64,000 nt of DNA. Source: Virgisporangium aurantiacum (GTDB lineage Bacteria; Actinomycetota; Actinomycetes; Mycobacteriales; Micromonosporaceae). The stretch is from contig NZ_BOPG01000067.1 of NCBI RefSeq assembly GCF_016863635.1, forward strand, positions 1 through 64,000, given 5' to 3'. The translations under genes were made by a program, and so were the position numbers. The notes under the pieces were generated by a model. That model did no database searches, was not told the origin of the DNA, and saw only the letters and a list, made by a program, of their open reading frames with translations. Positions 33,778 to 42,641 of the stretch are shown here, piece after piece (the first letter of the stretch is position 1; each line of letters opens with the position of its first letter).

Positions 33778-35622
33778 TTAAGCAAGGCCGACTTCGGCCT
33801 CGAACGCGCCGGCCTCCAGGCGCTCCTTGATCGTGACCAGGAACCGGGCCGCCTCGGCACCGTCGACCAGCCGGTGGTCGTACGACAGCGCGAAGTAGAC
33901 CATCGACCGCGGCACGATCACGTCGCCGAGCGTCGGGTCGTTGATCACGACCGGCCGCTTCACGACCGCACCGGTGCCGAGGATCGCCACCTGCGGCTGG
34001 TTGATGATCGGGGTGTCGAACAGCGCGCCGCGGCTGCCGGTGTTGGTCAGCGTGAGCGTGCCGCCGGACACGTCGTCGGGCTCCAGCTTGCGGTTGCGGG
34101 TGCGCTCGGCCAGGTCGGCGATCCGCTTGGCGATGCCGACAAGGTTCAGCTCACCGGCGTTGCGGATCACCGGGACGACGAGACCGTTCTCGGTGTCGAC
34201 CGCCATCCCGAGGTTCTCCGTCGCGTGGTACGTCACCGTGCCCTCGTCGGAGTTGATCGTGGCGTTGACGACCGGGTGGACCTTCATCGCCTCGATCGTC
34301 GCCAGCGCGAAGAACGGCAGGAACGACAGCTTCACGCCGTTGGTGGCGAGGAAGTCGCGCTTCGCCCGCTCGCGCAGCTGGGCGACCTTCGTGACGTCGA
34401 TCTCCACCACGGAGGTGAGCTGCGCCGAGACCTGCAGCGACTCGACCATCCGCTTGGCGATGAGCGCCCGGAGCCGGGTCATCTTCTCGGTCTTGCCGCG
34501 CAGCGCGCTCGCCTCGGCGGTCGGCGCCTTCGGCGCGGCGGGCGCGGCCTTCGCGGCGGCCGGCTGGGCCGGCCGGCTGGCTGCCGCCTTCGCCTTCTCG
34601 GCGGCCTCGAGCACGTCCTGCTTGCGGATGCGGCCGCCGACCCCGGTGCCGGTCAGCGCGGCCAGGTCGACGCCGTGCTCGCTGGCGAGCTTGCGCACCA
34701 ACGGGGTGGCGTACTTGGCCGACTCGGCGGCCGACTGGCCACCGTTGCCCTCCGCCTTGGCGGGAGCGGGCTGCTGCCCGGAGCTCTCGACCTTGGGCGC
34801 GGCCTGGGTCTCCACCTTCGCGACGGGCTCGGGCTTCGGCTCGGGCTTCGGCTCCGGCTTCGCCTCGGCCTTGGCGGGCTCGGGCTTGGGCTCTTCCTTT
34901 GCCGGTTCGGCCTGCGCGGCCTCCTTGGACGGGGTCGACTCGGGCTCGGCGCCGCCACCGGCGGCATCCCCGGAGCCGATGATCGCGAGATCGGCGCCGA
35001 CCTCGACGGTCTCGTCCTCCTGGACCTTGATCTCCAGCAGCGTGCCGGCCACCGGCGACGGGATCTCCGTGTCGACCTTGTCGGTGGAGACCTCCAGCAG
35101 CGGCTCGTCGGCCTCGACGGTGTCGCCGACCGACTTCAGCCACCGGGTGACCGTGCCCTCGGTGACGCTCTCACCGAGCGCGGGCATCTTGATCGGGGTC
35201 CCCGAACCGCCGTCCTGCTTCTTCGCCGGCGCGGCCTCGGCCTTCACGGGCTCCGGCTCGGGCTCGGGCTCCGGTTCCGCCTGGGCCTCCGGCTCGGGCT
35301 CGGCTTCCGGCTCGGCTTCCTGCTCCGGCTGGGCTTCGGCTTCCTGCGCGGGAGCGCTGCTCCCCGCGTCACCGGAATCTTCACCCTCACCGGCGATCAC
35401 CGCGAGTTCCGAACCGACCTCGGCCGTCTCGTCCTCGGCCACGACGATTCGCTGCAGCACCCCGGCGGCGGGTGACGGGATCTCGGTGTCGACCTTGTCG
35501 GTGGAGACCTCGAGCAACGGCTCGTCGGCCTCGACGTGGTCACCCTCCTGCTTCAACCAGCGGGTGACGGTGCCCTCGGTGACGCTCTCGCCGAGCCGGG
35601 GCATGGTGACCGATACCGGCAT
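33778..35622 (-). CDS. sucB: 2-oxoglutarate dehydrogenase E2 (dihydrolipoamide succinyltransferase)
   Basis: The 614-residue protein has two nearly identical lipoyl domains, each with EVSTDKVDTEIPSP (Lys43 and a Lys near 172). Long Glu/Pro/Ala linkers follow each. A peripheral-subunit-binding domain comes next (ATPLVRKLASEHGVDLAALTG), then the catalytic acyltransferase core ending with the DHRxxDG-type motif YDHRLVDGAEAARF. It transfers the succinyl group to CoA and forms the core of the 2-oxoglutarate (and in actinobacteria probably also pyruvate) dehydrogenase complex. The ATG at 35622 (MPVSVTMPRLGES) is the family start. It follows lpdA by 16 bp. Confidence 0.95.
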   Translation of the reverse strand: MPVSVTMPRLGESVTEGTVTRWLKQEGDHVEADEPLLEVSTDKVDTEIPSPAAGVLQRIVVAEDETAEVGSELAVIAGEGEDSGDAGSSAPAQEAEAQPEQEAEPEAEPEPEAQAEPEPEPEPEPVKAEAAPAKKQDGGSGTPIKMPALGESVTEGTVTRWLKSVGDTVEADEPLLEVSTDKVDTEIPSPVAGTLLEIKVQEDETVEVGADLAIIGSGDAAGGGAEPESTPSKEAAQAEPAKEEPKPEPAKAEAKPEPKPEPKPEPVAKVETQAAPKVESSGQQPAPAKAEGNGGQSAAESAKYATPLVRKLASEHGVDLAALTGTGVGGRIRKQDVLEAAEKAKAAASRPAQPAAAKAAPAAPKAPTAEASALRGKTEKMTRLRALIAKRMVESLQVSAQLTSVVEIDVTKVAQLRERAKRDFLATNGVKLSFLPFFALATIEAMKVHPVVNATINSDEGTVTYHATENLGMAVDTENGLVVPVIRNAGELNLVGIAKRIADLAERTRNRKLEPDDVSGGTLTLTNTGSRGALFDTPIINQPQVAILGTGAVVKRPVVINDPTLGDVIVPRSMVYFALSYDHRLVDGAEAARFLVTIKERLEAGAFEAEVGLA

Positions 35623-35638
35623 GTCGTTCTCGCTCCTT

Positions 35639-37018
35639 CTAACCGTGGACGTGCAGCGGCTTGCCGGCCAGGGCGAGGAAGGCCTCACCCAGTGCCTCGG
35701 ACTGGGTCGGGTGACCGTGGACGAGGGCGGCGACGTCGGCCGGGTACGCCTCCCAGTTGTAGATCAGCTGAGCCTCGCCGACCAGTTCGCTGACGCGGCT
35801 GCCGACCATGTGGATGCCGACGACCGGCCCCTCGGGCGCGCGCACGAGCTTCACGAAGCCCTGGGTCTTGAGGATCTGGCTCTTGCCGTTGCCGGCCAGG
35901 TCGTAGGTGAACGTCTCCACCTTGTCGCCGTACACCTCGCGGGCCTTCGCCTCGTTGAGACCCATCGACGCGACCTCCGGGTCGCAGTAGGTCACCCGCG
36001 GGATGCCGTTCTCGTCGATGACCGGCGGGTTCAGCCCGGCGATCTCCTCGGCCACGAAGATGCCCTGCTGGAAACCGCGGTGGGCGAGCTGGAGGCCGGG
36101 CACGATGTCGCCGACGGCGTACACGTTCGGCACGCCGGTGCGCAGCCGCTCGTCGGTGATGACGAAACCGCGGTCGAGTTTGACGCCCTGCTCCTCGTAC
36201 CCGAGGTTCGCGGTGACCGGGCCGCGGCCGACCGCCACCAGCAGGACCTCGGCCTCGAGCGTCTCGCCGCCCTTGAGCGTGACCTTGACGCCGTTGCCGG
36301 TGTGCTCGACCTGCTCGAACGGCTTGCCGACCTTGAACGCGATCTTGCGCTTGCGGAACGCCCGCTCGACCATCTTCGACGACGCCTCGTCCTCGACCGC
36401 CAGCAGCCGGGGGAGCGCCTCGACGATCGTCACGTCGACGCCGAGCGACTTCCAGGCGCTCGCGAACTCGCAGCCGATCACGCCGCCGCCGAGCACGATC
36501 GCGCTTGCCGGCGCGGTGTCGAGGCTCAGCGCGTGCTCGGAGGTGATGACCTTCGTGCCGTCGATCTCCAGGCCGGGCAGCGACTTCGAGTAGGAGCCGG
36601 TGGCCAGCACGATGTGGCGGCCCTCGTAGCGGGTTCCGTTCACCTCGACGGCGTTCGGCGCGACGAGCTTTCCTTCGCCCTCGACGTAGGTGATCTTGTG
36701 CGCCTTGACCAGGCCCTGCAGGCCCTTGTACAGGCGGGAGACCACGCCGTCCTTGTAGGCGTTCACCGCCTTGAAGTCGACGCCGTTGAAGGTGGCCTGC
36801 ACGCCGAAGGACTCCGCCTCGCGCGTGTTGTCGGCGACCTCACCGGCGTGCAGCAGCGCCTTGGTGGGGATGCAGCCACGGTGCAGGCACGTGCCGCCGA
36901 CCTTGTCCTTCTCGACGAGAAGGACGGACAGGCCGAGCTCGGTGGCCCGGAACGCGGTGGCGTAACCACCGCTGCCGCCACCCAGAACGACGACATCGTG
37001 ACTGGAAGTCTCGCTCAC
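35639..37018 (-). CDS. lpdA: Dihydrolipoamide dehydrogenase (E3)
   Basis: This 459-residue flavoprotein has the FAD motif GGGSGGY near 13-19, the redox-active pair GGTC44LHRGC49IPTK, the NAD motif GGGVIGCE, and the C-terminal interface motif HGHPTQSEALGEA with the catalytic His-Glu. It reoxidises the dihydrolipoyl arms of SucB and of glycine cleavage H protein, passing electrons to NAD+. It starts with GTG and forms an operon with sucB downstream. Confidence 0.97.
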   Translation of the reverse strand: MSETSSHDVVVLGGGSGGYATAFRATELGLSVLLVEKDKVGGTCLHRGCIPTKALLHAGEVADNTREAESFGVQATFNGVDFKAVNAYKDGVVSRLYKGLQGLVKAHKITYVEGEGKLVAPNAVEVNGTRYEGRHIVLATGSYSKSLPGLEIDGTKVITSEHALSLDTAPASAIVLGGGVIGCEFASAWKSLGVDVTIVEALPRLLAVEDEASSKMVERAFRKRKIAFKVGKPFEQVEHTGNGVKVTLKGGETLEAEVLLVAVGRGPVTANLGYEEQGVKLDRGFVITDERLRTGVPNVYAVGDIVPGLQLAHRGFQQGIFVAEEIAGLNPPVIDENGIPRVTYCDPEVASMGLNEAKAREVYGDKVETFTYDLAGNGKSQILKTQGFVKLVRAPEGPVVGIHMVGSRVSELVGEAQLIYNWEAYPADVAALVHGHPTQSEALGEAFLALAGKPLHVHG

Positions 37019-37242
37019 GTCATTACTCCAAAGGTCGAGGTGCGCCCGGCACGCGGGTCACGCTTCATACCGGGCACGCTCCAAGGCGAGGTCACAGGGC
37101 GCGCCAGGGGTGATAGGCGGGCCCGACGATCCTTCGTCATCTTGTCACTCTGTGCGGCCGGGTGCGAAGCGAGGTGCCTAAGGACACCGAGATTCCAGGT
37201 TTTCCCCGTACCCTGGGCGCCATTCACACCCGAGGAGGAGTC

Positions 37243-37551
37243 GTGGGTCTGTTCCGGCGCCGGCGGCCGGCTCCGGCCGGTGGTCGGTCCGCGTCCCGTG
37301 AGGACATGGACCACCTGGCCGAGTTCGTCCGCTCCCGCCAGGGGGTGGAGGCGTACCTCGAACCCCGCACGGCCGTCACCGAGAACACGGTGATCCTGAT
37401 CGCGCACGACGGCGAGTGGACCAGGCGGCGGGTGGCCAGCCCGGCCGCGGCCCGCCAGTTCGCGGCCAAGCAGGGGATTCCGGTGTACGACACCGCTCTG
37501 GTCGGCTACCCGAACCGCATGCGCGAGTACAACCGCCGCCACAAGGACTAA
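37243..37551 (+). CDS. Conserved small actinobacterial protein, unknown function
   Basis: The 102-residue basic protein begins VGLFRRRRPAPAGG and has one small mixed alpha/beta core: DHLAEFVRSRQGVEAYLEPRT, TVILIAHDGEWTRRRV, AARQFAAKQGIPVYDTALVGYPNRMREYNRRH. From memory it is a conserved neighbour of pepA/lpdA in actinobacteria. The GTG at 37243 follows CGAGGAGGAG; the frame is open 27 codons further. A -10-like TACCCT lies about 30 bp upstream. Its stop overlaps convergent pepA by 4 bp. The 223 bp between lpdA and this gene hold divergent promoters and no other gene that I can see. Confidence 0.8.
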   Translation: MGLFRRRRPAPAGGRSASREDMDHLAEFVRSRQGVEAYLEPRTAVTENTVILIAHDGEWTRRRVASPAAARQFAAKQGIPVYDTALVGYPNRMREYNRRHKD

Positions 37552-39107
37552 CCGTCGGCCGCGATGTCCTCGGCCAGCTCGATCAGCGTGCGCACCGGCA
37601 CGCCGGTGCCGCCCTTGGGCAGGTAGCCCGTCGGCTCGCCGGCGTTGTACGCCGGCCCGGCGATGTCGAGGTGTGCCCACGGCAGGTCGTCGGGCATGAA
37701 GTGGCTCAGGAACACGCCGCCCTGCAGCATGTGCCCGGCCCGATCCATGCCCGCGTTGACCTGCGAGATGTCGGCGACCTCGGAGTCCATGCCCTTGCGC
37801 ACGTCGTCGGGCATCGGCATCGGCCAGGCCGGCTCGCCGACGCGGGCGCCGATGTCGCGGACGCGGTTGCAGAACTCCTCGGTACCCATGAGCCCCGACA
37901 CCCGCTTGCCCAGCGCGATGACCTGCCCGCCGGTGAGCGTCGACGTCTCCAGCAGGTAGTCGGTGCCGTCCTCGATCGCGCGGGACATCGCGTCGGCGAG
38001 AACCATCCGGCCCTCGGCGTCGGTGTTGAGGACCTCGACGCGCGTGCCGTCGCGCATGGTCACGACGTCGCCGGGGCGGTACGACGTCCCCGAGGGCATG
38101 TTCTCGGCGATCGGGATGTACGCCGTCACGTTGACCTTCGGCCCGAGCGCCGCGAGCGCGAGCGTCGCCGCGGCCACCGCGGCCGCCCCCGACATGTCGC
38201 TCTTCATCTCCCACATGTTCGCGGCTGGCTTGATCGAGACGCCGCCGGTGTCGAACGTGATGCCCTTGCCGACGAGCGCCAGCCGCGTCTTCGCCCCGCG
38301 CGCCGTGTAGGCCAGCCGCACGAACCGCGGCGGCGCCGCCGAGCCCTGCCCCACGGCGAGGATGCCGCCGTAGCCGCCCTTCTTCAGCGCCTTCTCGTCG
38401 AGCACCTCGACGTCGAGCCCGGCCTTGCCGGCCACCGCGGCGATCGCGTCGGCGAACGAGGGCGGGCGCAGTTCGTTGGGCGCGGTGTTGATCCAGTCGC
38501 GGGCCTGCGCCACCGCCTGGGTGACCGTGGTCGCGCGCTTGAGCTCGGCCCGGGCCGTTCTCGCCGGGCTGCCCTCGGCGTCGACGACCGAGACGGTGCG
38601 GACGGCGTCCCGCCGGCCGGCCTGCGGCCGGGTGCGGTAGCCGGCGAACCGGTAGGCGCCGAGCAGAGCTCCCTCGGCCACCGCGCGCAGCGACCCGGGC
38701 AGCGCCAGCACGATCCGGTCGGAGCCGGCGAGCGCACGGGTGGCCGCGCCCGCGGCCCGGCGCAGGGTCTCGGCCGGCACCTCGTCGCCCGTCGCGCCGT
38801 CGCCCGTCGCGCCGTCGCCCGTCGCGCCGTCGCCCGTCGCGCCGTCGCCCTTCGTGCCCAGGCCGACCGCGACGAGCACCGGTGCCTTGATGGCGCCGAA
38901 CGTGGCGAGCTTCGTGACCTCGCCGGCCGAGCCGGTGGCACCGAGCCGCGTGAGGGCGTCGACGAGACCCCCGTTGAGGGCCGCCGACACCGCCTCGGCG
39001 CCGGGCGCGAGCACGGGAGCCCCGTCGCCGTCGTCGTAGACGCCGACGACGACCGCGTCGACGGCTGCGGTGGCCGGGTCGCCGTCGGCCAGGTTGAGCG
39101 TTGTCAC
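37548..39107 (-). CDS. pepA: Leucyl aminopeptidase (M17)
   Basis: This 519-residue M17 peptidase has the metal-binding and catalytic blocks LVGKGITFDTGGVSIKP, MKSDMSGAAAV, PSGTSYRPGDVV, and the family signature NTDAEGRM. It removes N-terminal residues from peptides as a two-metal hexamer. The N-terminal domain has a GDGAT repeat at about residues 86-108 that relatives lack. It starts at GTG 39107 after GGGGAGA. The start codon overlaps the stop of the upstream TnpB-like gene (GTGA), so its native promoter may lie within or beyond the insertion. Confidence 0.95.
   Translation of the reverse strand: MTTLNLADGDPATAAVDAVVVGVYDDGDGAPVLAPGAEAVSAALNGGLVDALTRLGATGSAGEVTKLATFGAIKAPVLVAVGLGTKGDGATGDGATGDGATGDGATGDEVPAETLRRAAGAATRALAGSDRIVLALPGSLRAVAEGALLGAYRFAGYRTRPQAGRRDAVRTVSVVDAEGSPARTARAELKRATTVTQAVAQARDWINTAPNELRPPSFADAIAAVAGKAGLDVEVLDEKALKKGGYGGILAVGQGSAAPPRFVRLAYTARGAKTRLALVGKGITFDTGGVSIKPAANMWEMKSDMSGAAAVAAATLALAALGPKVNVTAYIPIAENMPSGTSYRPGDVVTMRDGTRVEVLNTDAEGRMVLADAMSRAIEDGTDYLLETSTLTGGQVIALGKRVSGLMGTEEFCNRVRDIGARVGEPAWPMPMPDDVRKGMDSEVADISQVNAGMDRAGHMLQGGVFLSHFMPDDLPWAHLDIAGPAYNAGEPTGYLPKGGTGVPVRTLIELAEDIAADG
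38784..38850 (-). repeat. 15-bp tandem repeat within pepA
   Basis: The unit GTCGCCCGTCGCGCC (plus-strand reading) occurs four times perfectly from 38784 to 38843, then 7 more bases. In pepA it encodes consecutive GDGAT units in a surface loop of the N-terminal domain. The identical copies suggest recent slippage and likely length variation among strains. Confidence 0.9.
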
Positions 39108-41371
39108 GGCTGATTCTCCCCGTGTCGGGTTCTGGGACGTATGCCGGATCGGATCATGATATTGGGACCGATGCTAAGGCCTGTTTGGCGGGGTCCGCTG
39201 TGGTTGCGGGTTTGTCCAACAGTCCGGGGTGTGCGTCGTCGTCGTTCCGGCGTGGTCCTGGCCTTTGCGGGCCGGGTCTCATCCGGGGTTGTCGGGTGCA
39301 CCGGGCCACATCCCGGCGCCGAGTGGCAAGGATGGGTGGCTCGTACCGGCAATTCGCCGAGCACGCCGCCGCCGTCCTCTCCGGCCAGTGTGGCCGGTGG
39401 GGCGGTGCTGCGTTGCGGCCGCCGGGGCCGGGCACCGGTGCGGTGCCGGTCGGGGCGGTGGGTTCCGGTTGACTCGGTCAGGGCTCCTTGCAGCCCTTCA
39501 TCAAGAGCGCGGTTGATCGTTGCGACGCCGTAGTGGTCGAGGGTGATGCGGGCGGCGGTCCAGTCGACGCGGGCAGTGTCGGGTCGGGCCGGATCGGTGA
39601 GGGTGGTGTGGGCGCCGATGAGGGCAGCGACCAGATCGCGGTCGCCGGCCAGACCGCATTCCGGGCAGTGGTGGCGGCGCTCGCGCAGGTGTTTGGGTGT
39701 GCGTCGCCCGCACAGACAGTGTTGGCTCCAGGCGGTGTGCCAGGTACCTGCACGTACCAGCCCCACGCGGATGTGCATGCCCGCGTCCGCAGTCGAGTTG
39801 GGGGTGGTGTGTGCCCTGTCGAGATGTTGGCGGCGTAGGGCGGTGACGGCTTCGGTCTCGTGCTTGAGGGCGTTGAGGAGCATGCCGGGGGTGAAGATGT
39901 GGAGCCGGCGGCCCCACCGGCGGGCCCAGTTTCGGATGTCGCTGTCTTCGACGGTCAGGTCCGGGCCGTGGACGGCGACCAGAGCCGCGGCGGTGGTGCG
40001 GGCGCGGGTACGCCCTGCGGCGGTCCGAGCCGCGCCGTTCACGGCGACCCGGCCGCGGAGGGATCGATAGGTGTTGGACAGGTCATCACGCCGATACGCC
40101 CTCACCGGGACACCGGCGGTGTCGACCAGGCGTGGCCCGCCGGGCACCATGACCTGCACCGCTGCCAGACCAGCGGCGTGGCGGCGGTCGGCCCGGCGCT
40201 GCTGCCGTTTCGACAGCCGATACTGGGTGGGGTTCGAGGCGCGACGGGATCGCTGCAACGCCCGGTTACGGCGCCGTTGCCGCAATCGCTCGACGGTCAG
40301 CGCCTCATCCGGCTGCCTGGCGCAGGCCACCCGCGACGCCATCAACCCGCTCGCACGCTCACCTGGATCGGGGTCGGAGTCGGTGGGGAGGGAGACGACA
40401 GACAGGTTGGAGACGTTGACGTCGACGCCGCCGCGGCGCTTGATCTGGCCGGCGGTCTGCCGGCGGGTAAGCACCGCGGCCGAGGTGTGACCGGTGCCGA
40501 GGATCATCAGATGTGCCTCGTACCGCCACCCACCCGGGGCCGCCGGATCGTGGTGGCGGACCAGATCGATCTTGTGCCACCGCTGCGGGTCGCCCAGATA
40601 GTGATCCAGGACCGGTCGACGACCTGGCCCCTGCGGCAGGCGCACCGGCAGGACCAGGTCCCGATCGCCGATACCGGCCAGGACGACGGCCAGCGGTCCG
40701 TCATGGTCCCACCACGACCGCACCGGCAGCCCCGCCGCAGTAGTGGCCCGCACGGCCGGCATCCGCCGGGGCTGCCACAATCGATCATCGCCGGTTCCGC
40801 CACCACCGCCGGTCGGAACGCTGTGCCCGAAGGCGGCCAGGTGGCCGTCCAACGAGCCGACCAGCCGAAATGATTCCCACTTCCGCGGTCGGGTATGTGA
40901 ACGAGCCCGACCCGGGATCGTCCGGAAGTCCCACCACCTCCCAGGACGCGGTCGACCTTGCCGCCGCCCCGACCGGTCCGCGAACAGATGTCGCTCCGTG
41001 GACTCCCACACCCCGTCAGCCAGATGCATCGCCAACGCCTTCGTCAGGTGCCGCCGCAGGTGCGTCGCTCCGTCCAGATGCCTGTACGCGGCCCGTTCCA
41101 GCCCGCCCCGGGACAACCCCAACCGGTCGCGTACCGCCGCCGAGCCACCGGTTGCGGTCCTTGCCCTGTGCGCGGCCCAGTAGGCGTCGACTCGGGATCG
41201 GGCATCGCGCTGTACCGCCCGCCGCACCGAGAACGCCGCCGAATACAGCCGCTCCACCTGACGACGAGTTCGGGGATCATGCACATCCACCGGCAACCGG
41301 AACACCGAGACCGGACCATCCTGACGCCACAACGGCGCCTTGCCTGGTCCTCGATGCCTGACCCCCGTCAC
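39104..41371 (-). CDS. tnpB: TnpB-like (IS605 OrfB/RuvC) RNA-guided nuclease candidate
   Basis: The 755-residue protein has the TnpB order. Residues 1-300 form a wedge/REC-like N-terminal half. RuvC-I is GVDVNVSNLSV with Asp317, RuvC-II LTVEDSDIRNW with Glu475, a zinc ribbon with CLC...CPEC lies at about 544-567, and RuvC-III is GDRDLVAAL with Asp577/Asp579. All three catalytic acids are thus present. After about residue 610 the chain becomes Pro/Arg/Thr-rich without predicted fold. In studied TnpB loci the guide omega-RNA overlaps this 3' end. No TnpA is adjacent, so the element is not self-mobile. It starts with GTG, and its stop overlaps the pepA start, showing an insertion between pepA and gcvT. 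The first ~20 residues may be non-conserved. Confidence 0.82.
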   Translation of the reverse strand: MTGVRHRGPGKAPLWRQDGPVSVFRLPVDVHDPRTRRQVERLYSAAFSVRRAVQRDARSRVDAYWAAHRARTATGGSAAVRDRLGLSRGGLERAAYRHLDGATHLRRHLTKALAMHLADGVWESTERHLFADRSGRRQGRPRPGRWWDFRTIPGRARSHTRPRKWESFRLVGSLDGHLAAFGHSVPTGGGGGTGDDRLWQPRRMPAVRATTAAGLPVRSWWDHDGPLAVVLAGIGDRDLVLPVRLPQGPGRRPVLDHYLGDPQRWHKIDLVRHHDPAAPGGWRYEAHLMILGTGHTSAAVLTRRQTAGQIKRRGGVDVNVSNLSVVSLPTDSDPDPGERASGLMASRVACARQPDEALTVERLRQRRRNRALQRSRRASNPTQYRLSKRQQRRADRRHAAGLAAVQVMVPGGPRLVDTAGVPVRAYRRDDLSNTYRSLRGRVAVNGAARTAAGRTRARTTAAALVAVHGPDLTVEDSDIRNWARRWGRRLHIFTPGMLLNALKHETEAVTALRRQHLDRAHTTPNSTADAGMHIRVGLVRAGTWHTAWSQHCLCGRRTPKHLRERRHHCPECGLAGDRDLVAALIGAHTTLTDPARPDTARVDWTAARITLDHYGVATINRALDEGLQGALTESTGTHRPDRHRTGARPRRPQRSTAPPATLAGEDGGGVLGELPVRATHPCHSAPGCGPVHPTTPDETRPAKARTTPERRRRTPRTVGQTRNHSGPRQTGLSIGPNIMIRSGIRPRTRHGENQP

Positions 41372-41480
41372 ACATCGAACCTAACCACCATCCGAGCATC
41401 GCCACCTGCCGAACACGCCGTTGCGGCGTGCGGGGGTAGCCGATCCACGTCGGACGCGGGTGGTCGGCCACCGGCGGCCG
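39150..41480 (-). mobile_element. IS605-family-derived tnpB-only insertion, ends not determined
   Basis: The region separates pepA and gcvT, which face away from each other. The proposed span covers the TnpB-like gene and short flanks. The right boundary probably lies near the AT-rich ATCATGATATTGGG at 39155-39168, and the left one in the 139 bp before gcvT. No target duplication is expected for this family, and I could not fix the ends by eye. Confidence 0.4.
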
Positions 41481-41484
41481 ACCA
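41461..41484. other. 9-bp hairpin upstream of gcvT
   Basis: TGGTCGGCC (41461-41469) pairs perfectly with GGCCGACCA (41476-41484) over a 6-nt loop, 27 bp before the gcvT start. IS605-type elements carry subterminal hairpins at their ends, so it could be part of the left end, or a gcvT leader structure. Confidence 0.5.
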
Positions 41485-41510
41485 CACCGAAGAGCGGTAT
41501 GTTCCCACCC

Positions 41511-42605
41511 ATGACATCGCCGGTGCGGCAATCCCCGCTACATGACCGCCACGAGTCGTTGCGGGCGAAGTTCTCCCGCTTCGGCGGGTGGGACATGCCG
41601 CTGGAGTATGCCGGCGGCGGTGTCCTGAAGGAGCACGCGGCGGTCCGGGAGGGCGTGGGCGTCTTCGACGTGACGCACCTGGGCAAGGTGTCGGTCCGCG
41701 GGCCCGGCGCGGCCGACTTCCTCAACCGGTGCCTCACCAACGACCTCGACCGCATCGGTACCGGCCAGGCCCAGTACACGATGTGCTGCGACGACGCGAC
41801 CGGTGGCGTGGTCGACGACCTGATCGCCTACCGCTTCGGCGACGACGACGTGTTCCTGGTGCCGAACGCGGCCAACACCGCCGGCCTCCTCGACCGGCTG
41901 CAGCAGGCGGCGCCCCCGCTGGTGACGGTGCTCGGCCAGCACCAGGACTACGTGGTGCTCGCCGTGCAGGGCCCCGGCTCGCCGGCCGCGCTGGCGGCGC
42001 TCGGCCTGCCGAACGACCACGATTACATGCGGTTCCAGGTCGCCCGGTTCGAGGGCGCGGACGTCACGGTGTGCCGCACCGGCTACACCGGCGAGCGCGG
42101 CTACGAGCTGATCGCCCCGAACGCCGCCGCGCCGGCGCTGTGGGACGCGCTGATCGCCGCCGACGTGCGTCCGTGCGGCCTGGGTGCCCGCGACACCCTG
42201 CGCACCGAGATGGGCTACGCCCTCCACGGGCAGGACCTGTCGCCGTCCATCACGCCGGTGATGGCCCGGTCGGGCTGGGCGGTCGGCTGGAAGAAGGAGC
42301 GCTTCTGGGGCAAGGAGGCGCTGGAGCAGGAGAAGGCCGGCGGTGCCCGGCGCACGATGTGGGGCCTGGAGGCGCTCGACCGGGCGATCCCGCGTCCGCA
42401 CATGATCGTGCTCCGGCAGGGCGTGCCCGCCGGCGAGGTCACCAGCGGCACGTTCTCGCCGACCCGCCGGCTCGGGATCGCGCTGGCCCTGCTGCAGGAG
42501 GACTACGACTGGCACGAGGGTGTCGAGGTCGAGGTCGACGTGCGCGGACGCCGGGCGCCGATGAAGGTCGTCAAGCCGCCCTTCGTGGCGAACCACACCC
42601 GGTAG
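41511..42605 (+). CDS. gcvT: Aminomethyltransferase (glycine cleavage T protein)
   Basis: This 364-residue GcvT has FGGWDMPLEYAGG, the block GVFDVTHLGKVSVRGP, YTMCCDDATGGVVDDLIAYR with the catalytic-type Asp, the folate-site CRTGYTGERGYEL, and ARDTLRTEMGYALHG. It takes the aminomethyl group from lipoylated H protein to tetrahydrofolate, releasing ammonia. The ATG at 41511 is chosen; 30 more open codons upstream lack similarity. gcvH and gcvP are not in this window. It connects to lipA/lipB and lpdA functionally. Confidence 0.96.
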   Translation: MTSPVRQSPLHDRHESLRAKFSRFGGWDMPLEYAGGGVLKEHAAVREGVGVFDVTHLGKVSVRGPGAADFLNRCLTNDLDRIGTGQAQYTMCCDDATGGVVDDLIAYRFGDDDVFLVPNAANTAGLLDRLQQAAPPLVTVLGQHQDYVVLAVQGPGSPAALAALGLPNDHDYMRFQVARFEGADVTVCRTGYTGERGYELIAPNAAAPALWDALIAADVRPCGLGARDTLRTEMGYALHGQDLSPSITPVMARSGWAVGWKKERFWGKEALEQEKAGGARRTMWGLEALDRAIPRPHMIVLRQGVPAGEVTSGTFSPTRRLGIALALLQEDYDWHEGVEVEVDVRGRRAPMKVVKPPFVANHTR

Positions 42606-42641
42606 GACGGCACCGCGCCGGGCACGGTGCCGTTCGACCGT

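Noticed and set aside
38784..38850. Short tandem repeat considered as a CRISPR array
   Set aside because: Units are 15 bp, directly joined without spacers, and in frame in pepA.
39860..40873. 337-codon plus-strand frame inside the TnpB-like gene
   Set aside because: No domain, and the minus-strand frame has RuvC and zinc-ribbon motifs in order.
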